Shown here: positions 57,302-64,000 of the stretch, piece after piece
How the letters are laid out: each line of letters begins with the position of its first letter
Position numbering within the stretch: the stretch's first letter is position 1
Origin: Cylindrobasidium torrendii FP15055 ss-10
Taxonomy: Eukaryota > Basidiomycota > Agaricomycetes > Agaricales > Physalacriaceae
NCBI GenBank assembly: GCA_000934385.1
Contig: KN880503.1
Location: 45,937-109,936 of the forward strand
Length of the DNA stretch: 64,000 bases
Direction of reading: 5' to 3'
The notes under the pieces: generated by a model
Databases searched by the model: none
The model's input: the letters and a program-made list of their open reading frames with translations, nothing else
What the model was told of the DNA's origin: nothing
Made by a program: the position numbers and the translations under genes

Positions 57302-58745
57302 ATGGGCCTTCAGCCGTTGCGCTCGCGCCGCTCTACGTTGTCTTCCGAGCATGGAAGGCCGGCGCGTCCCAAGCCGCGTTCATCTCTGCCAGAGGTCGTG
57401 CGCTGCGAAACGCCAGACAGTTGCTTTTCTAGCTCTGACGACTGCCGGGAAGACAACCAAGCTCGTCGCGTTGAGGATGGCGATGGCTTGCGCAGACAGC
57501 GCACCCCCCACGAGGTGCGTCCCACTCCCCATTCTCCTATACCTCATCTGACAGACGAAACCAGCATGCGCGTCGGGCACGCAGGCATTCCCGATCGCGC
57601 GCCAATGATGAGCTCGACGCCTTGAGAGCTGAAATGCAGAAGCAGCGAGAGTATTATACTAGTTGTGTCTCGAGCTGGCAGGCGCGGTGCGAAGAGCTCG
57701 AAGCCAGCTGCAGCAAATACCGCACGAACTTGGACGACGCAGAACGTAAAGTCCGGGACCTACAGAGCCAGCTGGACCAGGAGCAGTCCAAACGACTGGA
57801 TACCGAACAGCAGCTCGACGTCGGCCGTCGAGAGCTCCAGGAGGCACACACCTACCTTGAGACGTCTGACCGAATGTCCGGCGAGGATGTAATGGGCCTT
57901 GTGAGGGCGCTGAACTCTGAGATATTTCAATTCGCCGCCGCCATTGCCGAAACACGCTCCTGCCGCGAGGACGTCCTTATGGATAAACCCTCTCTAGACG
58001 ACCTGGAGAAGTTTGTTGGAACCAGCCTTGTGGATATCCTCCGCCGGGACTCTGTCCCCGGTGCTGATCCCGAATTCCTTCTGCAAACGGCTATCCGGGT
58101 CGCCCTCGCCAAGGTCGCGCACCGTTGGACAAAGCTTTTCAGTGTGTCAGATAACTCCCAGGCCGAGGTGCGTGCGGCTTTTGATAGTATCCGTACGACA
58201 AGTGCGTGTTTTTTTCCTCTCCTGTCGTAGCAGCATGAGCTAAATCTCCTTCAGGTCCGCAAAGCGTGTCTGCCCGCTGGCGCTCCCTCATTTATGCGCG
58301 ACACAAGTACGGCGACACCAGAATGGCTCATGCAAAGCTGTGCGCTCTCCTCAAGGATGCGGTCGACACGGTCATTGACGCGCTTGGGTACACACCTTTC
58401 GACGGGGTCGAGGGCGATATATCTGCCATCACCGACGCTGTCTTCAAATTGGATCGTGCGACAGGCGAGGCGGCCCTTTCACAAAACCTTGGGGTGGGTT
58501 TTGCCAAACCTGCAAAGCCGTACGACGCCAGGGTCATGGAGGATGTTGACTGCCACCAGCGACAAGAGGAAGAGGGTACCATCGCATGCTGTATAGAAGT
58601 TGGCCTTTACTGCACCGTTCGCGGACAGTTTGGGGACTGCTTGAGCAAGCAGTGGTTGCTCAAGCCGAAGATATATCTGGAGTCGATGTTTTATGGCGAT
58701 TTTATTATTGGCGACCTTTTCGATGAATGGGAAGGCGACATTTAG
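57302..58745 (+). CDS. coiled-coil protein, basidiomycete family, copy 1
   Basis: Exons 57302-57514, 57565-58201 and 58255-58745, 446 residues. A basic, Arg-rich N-terminus (GLQPLRSRRSTLSSEHGRP) is followed by heptad coiled coil (ERKVRDLQSQLDQEQSKRLD, residues about 90-150). The globular part has motifs MSGEDVMGLVRALNSEIFQF, LLQTAIRVALAKVAHRW, SPQSVSARWRSLIYARHKY and CCIEVGLYCTVRG, ending in KQWLLKPKIYLESMF. I know no function. The motifs recur in the downstream paralogue and so are the conserved core. No signal peptide or TM. The acceptor of exon 2 (57564) was fixed by frame. Confidence 0.72.
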
Positions 58746-59558
58746 AGCTTCACCGTGTCTTGTTTATGTACTTTCTTTGCATTTGTCTTTGCCTATATAC
58801 CCTGAGGCTATTTATTTCTGTAAACCTCACCTTTCTGTCGATAGGGCTAGTTTTACCTTGCGAACTTTCGGTACGGCGAGCCACCGAATAATCGCTATGG
58901 CTTGTTGTCATCCTTCCATACATTCCAACTCTAGCTGCCTACTCCTCCGGGAGATTATTCATTGGGACCTCAGGCCTCAGCGCTTCGGCAATAGTATAAC
59001 TTACCTCAAGCGTTTATGCCGCATGGGATGTCTTCACGCCTCAAAACAGTAGTTCAACATGCGATCGGTTTTTGATTTGATGGCGCTACGCGCTCCGGAT
59101 CTCGGCTTGTCTATGTACTACCACCACACGAGCGCCAATAATCACTCTGGCCCTGCTCTGGCCGTCTCCTTTCTCATATCACATATGATACGCAACACAT
59201 GCCCCCGCAATCACACCACTGATTTAGTATGAGTGGCCGCCATTAAAGAAGCCCACGTATCAGCGACTGCATCTCATCACTTCCATGGTCTTCGAAGTGA
59301 TACCGACGATATTGGCTAACTCTGGTTCGTCGATGCTGGGCGGTGAGGAGGAAGTGCTCGGCAATGGTGGTCAAGTGGTACGGACAGTTTCACTGCCTCC
59401 CTGGGCGGCGATGAACTTCCACTGATGCTCTCTTCGCGTAGAACTCTGGGGTTGAGCAAGATAGCGTTGATTCCGTTGTACATAAAGAACAGGTCCGTTC
59501 TAACCGACCGTTCGAAATACGGTCAGCCTTACTTGGTTGCAGGGATATCACACCGCAC
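58746..59558. other. intergenic between coiled-coil paralogues
   Basis: Spacer with no supportable gene; presumably UTR and promoter sequence. Confidence 0.5.
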
Positions 59559-60919
59559 ATGAGCATGTCGAGCTCACCAGCCAGCCAATCCCTCCGGGCA
59601 TTCACCATGAATCAGTCGCTCCCAGTCAGGAATACCGATATGCACTCGAGGATCCATCAGTTTCGCCTGTCCAAGCTGAAGGGGACGCCCAGCAAGACGT
59701 CTGGCAAGAAAATATGCTTGATGCAAGTTTTCTATCTTCTTCGCCGGCGTGAATTTAGTCAGTAATATCCAGCAGACATCCGCGTACTACCCCCAAGACT
59801 ACTCGGACCAGTTGGCCAAGGCGTCCGATGAAATACAAGCCCTCAAGGACGAACTCAAAACGCAGTCTGACAACTTCCAGCGTTATGTTCACGAGTTGGA
59901 TCAGTACTACCGAAACGAGCAAGCAGCGTCTTCGAACGAGTATCAAAATGCGCTCGATGCAGCTCAGAGCAGAATTCAGGTCCTCGAGCGTCAATTCAAT
60001 GGTGAACATGACCGGCGTCAAAAAGCAGAAAGTCTCCTTGACATCAGGCGGCACGAGCTCCAGGAGGCGCAGGTTTATCTGGAGAAGTCAGACACGATGT
60101 CTGGACATGACATTGTGGGCCTCGTGAAGGCAGTAAACGCTGAGATCTTCCAGCTCGCTGCCTCGATATCCGAGTCCGCTCCGCGTCAAGAACATATCCA
60201 TTGTCCACGACCGTCTTCTGACGGCGTACAGGAACTCATTGGCGCCAATTTCCTTGCCGTCTTGCGCATTGAATCACTCCCCAACTGGGATGCTGAGATC
60301 CTTCTCCAGACTGCAGTCCAAACCGCCCTAGTCAAGATTGTGCATCGCTGGAATATGTTCTATACAATCAATGGCGTGCAGGGAGGACTGATATCTGCGT
60401 ATAAAAACATCCGCGCGTCGAGTACGTCCAGCGATGTTTTCGCGTGAAGTTCATTGCTGACGCTAGTCACAAGGTCCACAGAGCGTGTCTTCCCGTTGGC
60501 GTGCTCTCGTTTATTCGCGGTACAAGTACGTCGACACAGCCGCGGCTCTGGATAAACTGCGTCTCCTCCTTCACACCAGTCTCACGACAGTCATCACCTA
60601 TCTTGGACACTCTATGCCTCAAGTGGACCTCACACCGCTCGCTGAAGCGGTCATCAAAGCCGACCGCGCTGCAGTCGAGGGTGTTCTTTCTCAGAGTATG
60701 GTGTTTGCATTGATTGATGGTGGGAAGGCATTTGATAAGCAGACAATGGCGGACGCGGATGGCGGGCGTGGGAGCGTGGAAAAGAAGGATCGCACCGTAG
60801 CATGTTGCATCGAGGCGGGGGTTCACTGCACCGTCCGAGGGGATACAGGCACTATCATGAGCCGACAGTGGATACTTAAGCCTAAGGTTCTCCTCGAGGA
60901 TGCTTTCTTTGATCAGTAG
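59559..60919 (+). CDS. coiled-coil protein, basidiomycete family, copy 2
   Basis: Exons 59559-59726, 59773-60421 and 60474-60919, 420 residues. Basic Ser-rich N-terminus (SMSSSPASQSLRAF). Coiled coil (SDEIQALKDELKTQSDNFQR and AQSRIQVLERQF), then the same core as copy 1: MSGHDIVGLVKAVNAEIFQL, LLQTAVQTALVKIVHRW, SPQSVSSRWRALVYSRYKY, CCIEAGVHCTVRG, QWILKPKVLLEDAF. Same intron before SPQSV in the same phase, so the pair arose by gene duplication. Divergence is larger than for the other pairs in this window. Function unknown. An HSPA12-like gene follows 197 bases downstream on the same strand. Confidence 0.72.
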
Positions 60920-61115
60920 TGAGCGGCTGTGATATCCATATCTTACAATCCCTTCTCAAGTCACAACCCCATTATGGAATGACTCAAACAAGCATAGCAA
61001 AAGCAGCGCGTTTGCGGCGTGGTTTCATCAGGTATTCCTTCGCACAGATCACATTGTGATATACTTATAGTCGAGGCGCTCAGGTTTGTATTCCCTCTGC
61101 CGATTCCCCTCCACG

Positions 61116-63570
61116 ATGAACCTTACGCCCCTGTCGTCCCGAAAACCGTACGAAGGCAACACCAGGAAGCTGGTGATCGCTTTCGATGTGGGCACCACCT
61201 TTTCAGGTGCCTCTTTCGCCAAACTCGAGCCAGGTCTGCCTCCCAATATACAAGGTGTAACAAGGCCAGCGCATTCCCACGTCCCCGCATACGCATTGAG
61301 GCTCATGTTTATGTATCAGGTTCCCCGCTCAGCACAAAGTCGGTGGAAACTCGAAGATACCGAGCATCATCTATTACGACTCGCATGGTGTCGTGAAGGC
61401 AGTCGGGGCCGAGGCTGTTGAGGAAGGGTTCCTGGAGATTGCGCAGGATGAGGGATACACCAAAGTCGAATGGTGTGTAGCAATATCGTTGCGCATACTC
61501 GATAGACTCACTCTATCTCAGGTTCAAGCTTCACCTTCGCCCAAAGAATCTCTCATCGCAAATTGCTGACAGCGACCTCCCACCCCTCCCCGCAGGCAAG
61601 AGCGCTATCGACATCTTTTCCGACTTCCTCAAGTATCTCTTCCATTGCACGCGCCAATACATCGTCGAGATGAACTACAACGGAGAGTCGTATTGGAAGT
61701 CGGTCGAGGATAATATCGACTTTGTTCTCACGCATCCGAACGGCTGGGAGGGGCGCCAACAAGGGCTCATGCGCCAGGCTGCGGTGAAGGCGGGCCTCGT
61801 GCAGGCGAAGAGCGCGCAGGAGCGCATTCAATTTGTTACAGAGGGCGAAGCAAGTCTGCATTATTGCATTACTACAGGCAACTTGGACGCAATCAAGAAC
61901 GTGCGTATTCGAATCCAGTGTCGGATGGCAGGCGATCTAACTTGATAAATTACATGGACAGACAAACGAAGGCATGATCATTGTCGATGCTGGCGGGGGT
62001 ACGATTGACCTTAGCGCCTATCGGAAGGCGAGTGGTGACGCCTCTGGCGGTTGGTCCTTCGAGGAGATTGCCCCCATCCAATGTACTACCTTGCCTTTGC
62101 GCTCAGCATTTGCTACCCATTGCTCACCCCATTACTCTTCTAGGCTGTATGCAGGGATCCATCTTCGTCACCCGTAGGGCGCGGGCTTATCTCCACAGTA
62201 AGCCAGACCCGCCATTGTTCCCATTCTGATGCGTATCTGAACTAGGTCGACTGAGCAACACGCGCTTCGGCAACCCGGAAGACGTCCAGCGTATCTCTGA
62301 AGTCTTCGACGCAACGACGAAGCTAGGCTTCCGCGACAGCTCGGCGCCTTATTATATTCGCTTTGGTGGGATGCGCGATACTGAGCGTACAGTGGACATC
62401 CGTAACGGACAAATGAAGCTCGCGGGGTACGTAGAAACCACTAATCTTTGATGGAAGTTCCATTCTCATGCGTATACTTCAGCGATGTCGTCGCGCAGTT
62501 CTTCAAACCCTCGATCACTGCAGTTGTTGATGCTGTTCAAAGCCAACAAAACTCGACCGGCATACCAATCAAAGTCAGTTAGAATATGATTATGTCGCTG
62601 GGTGCTGACATTCATGTAGACGGTCATACTTGTCGGTGGGTACGCCGCAAGTGATTGGTTGTTCTCCAACCTCTGTACGGAGCTGGCGGGGAAAGGATGT
62701 ACAGTCTTCCGTCCCGATGGACATCTGTGAGTCTTCCTTGTCGTGGCCGCGCTGATTCTGAACGTCGGAAAGGAACAAAGCTGTCGCAGACGGTGCAGTG
62801 TCATATCATCTCGACCGTTGTGTTAGCGTGCGCACCGCAAGGTTTTCATACGGTATTGAGGCAGCCATACCGTACTTACCGCAGTTCCCCGACCACAAAT
62901 CACGCGAGCACTTGGCGTATGAGTCGGTGTCAGGTGTCGTGCGTCTGCCTGGATACTACAGCGAAATTCTTGCCAAGGTAAGCTCGAAGTGTCTTCAATG
63001 CAGTCTGCAGTGTTCTGACTTTTCGGGGCAAGGGCACGACCGTCAGAGAAGAGTCCGAGTTTCGGCAAGATTTTTCTAGGACGTTTACCAGTATCAAGAA
63101 GAAAAACCTCGGCAAAATTCAGCATGTCATCCTTTGCTTCAAGGGAGATGGGGAACCTCCGGACTGGATCTCCGATGACAAAAGTAAGTCCTCGTTTCGC
63201 TTGCTTGCACGTTAAACTCTGAGCAGTGAATTTACCAGCCTCGTTCTCCACGCTGTGTACGGTTGAATCGAACCTGTGGTCTCTAGCGCGCCAGTCCAGA
63301 CAAAAGTATAGCAACGTGACAAACACACTCTATCATGAAATCGAGTTCGAAGTGGTGCTTCTCCTTGGTATGACTGAGCTGAAGGCGCAGGTTGCATGGA
63401 TAGAAAATGTACGTCACGGACTCATCGATAACCAGGGTCATATGGCTGATGAATTCTAGGGTTCAGAAAAACGGTACGCCTTTACTTTTGTTTGTAGGTC
63501 TTCGAATTTATTCTCTAAAATGAACTTATCGCTTAGCTCTCCTGCCACCATCGTTTACAACGATGAGTAG
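61116..63570 (+). CDS. Hsp70-family protein, HSPA12-like
   Basis: Thirteen exons: 61116-61264, 61320-61472, 61522-61900, 61962-62082, 62144-62197, 62246-62426, 62483-62573, 62620-62726, 62773-62977, 63033-63183, 63227-63408, 63460-63473, 63537-63570. The product is 606 residues. The actin/Hsp70 ATPase fold shows in VIAFDVGTTFSGASF (phosphate 1), IIVDAGGGTIDLSAY (phosphate 2) and VILVGGYAASDWLF (adenosine region). The canonical peptide-binding half of DnaK is replaced by a divergent C-terminal part, as in HSPA12-like proteins, which are expanded in mushrooms and of unsettled function. Ends SPATIVYNDE. The first intron seems to begin with GC (see findings). Otherwise intact. Confidence 0.87.
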
Positions 63571-64000
63571 ACACAAGGCCAACCCTTAAGTTTCGTAGCC
63601 CGGACAGGCCAAGAGACGAGTGCCGAGGGCATATAACGCTGATAAAAGGCAAAGATGAATCCATATAATACATACCAGCATTAGTACTATCACTGCCCCT
63701 GACGTGAATAATGTACCCTGAGTGAATAAAGTTGGAATTTGCGAGGAGGGATAGCCTGCCACACCCTACGAATTTCAGTATAGAATCTAGTGCTATATAT
63801 GAGTGTTCTATCAACTTTGAGGAGGGTGTGCTAACCTGGGGGTCTTTGTGAATTACGAAGAAAAATGTGATCAAACTCGATCATCGAGCAGTTATGCCCA
63901 TATCTCGCGCTGGAGAAGTACATACCATTAGAGAACTTGATGCCACCTTCATTATGCCATCAAAATGCCACGTATATTTTTTCTGTATCTTCAAGCACAG
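63571..64000. other. non-coding right edge
   Basis: No gene recognised. Presumed 3' UTR of the Hsp70-like gene and beyond. Confidence 0.5.

Overview
The window comes from a filamentous basidiomycete, most likely an Agaricomycete. Nearly every gene is cut by many 45-60 base GT..AG introns with conserved phase, and intergenic gaps are short. The gene content includes families typical of mushroom-forming fungi: DUF6593, DUF7704, wax-synthase-type MBOAT proteins, thaumatin-like proteins, expansin-like secreted proteins, HSPA12-like Hsp70s and Crinkler/RHS-type proteins. No tRNA, rRNA, CRISPR array, prophage or complete transposon was recognised. Exon boundaries were worked out by hand from splice motifs, reading frame and family homology. 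The total spliced length was checked to be a multiple of three for almost every gene model.

Layout. 0.6-1.9 kb: an HNH-nuclease-type gene with one in-frame stop. 2.1-8.4 kb: two glycine-rich-domain (DUF1399/GRDP) paralogues, divergent, each with 12 exons at matching positions. 8.7-17.5 kb: a CoA-diphosphatase-type Nudix hydrolase, a one-TM protein of unknown function, an alpha/beta hydrolase, a thaumatin-like protein and an MBOAT acyltransferase. 19-24.3 kb: DUF6593, EMC6, aspartate-semialdehyde dehydrogenase and exosome subunit RRP43. 24.7-26.5 kb and 42.7-44.4 kb: two direct-repeat copies of a Crinkler/RHS-type P-loop gene, the first followed by an orphan copy of its last exon. Between them lie methionine aminopeptidase, an expansin-like protein, VPS41, MAD1, a conserved unknown, CHS5 and a CDK8/SSN3 kinase. 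45-48.6 kb: a tandem DUF7704 pair and a uric acid/xanthine permease. 49.4-64 kb: a PAC4-type proteasome assembly chaperone, an ALO-type FAD oxidase, a protein built on a 309-bp tandem duplication, a LAMTOR1/Ego1-like protein, two tandem coiled-coil paralogues and an HSPA12-like Hsp70.

How the genes relate. This is ordinary eukaryotic gene order rather than an operon. Several genes share themes: vacuole and endomembrane traffic (VPS41, CHS5, EMC6, LAMTOR1-like), proteostasis (PAC4, MetAP, Hsp70-like) and cell-wall or secreted functions (expansin-like, thaumatin-like, CHS5 as chitin synthase exporter). Duplication is the main dynamic in the window: GRDP pair, RHS pair plus orphan exon, DUF7704 pair, coiled-coil pair and an internal protein duplication. 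The strongest leads for something undescribed are the RHS/Crinkler pair with its spare terminal exon, the mirror-image GRDP pair, and the coiled-coil pair next to an Hsp70-like gene.
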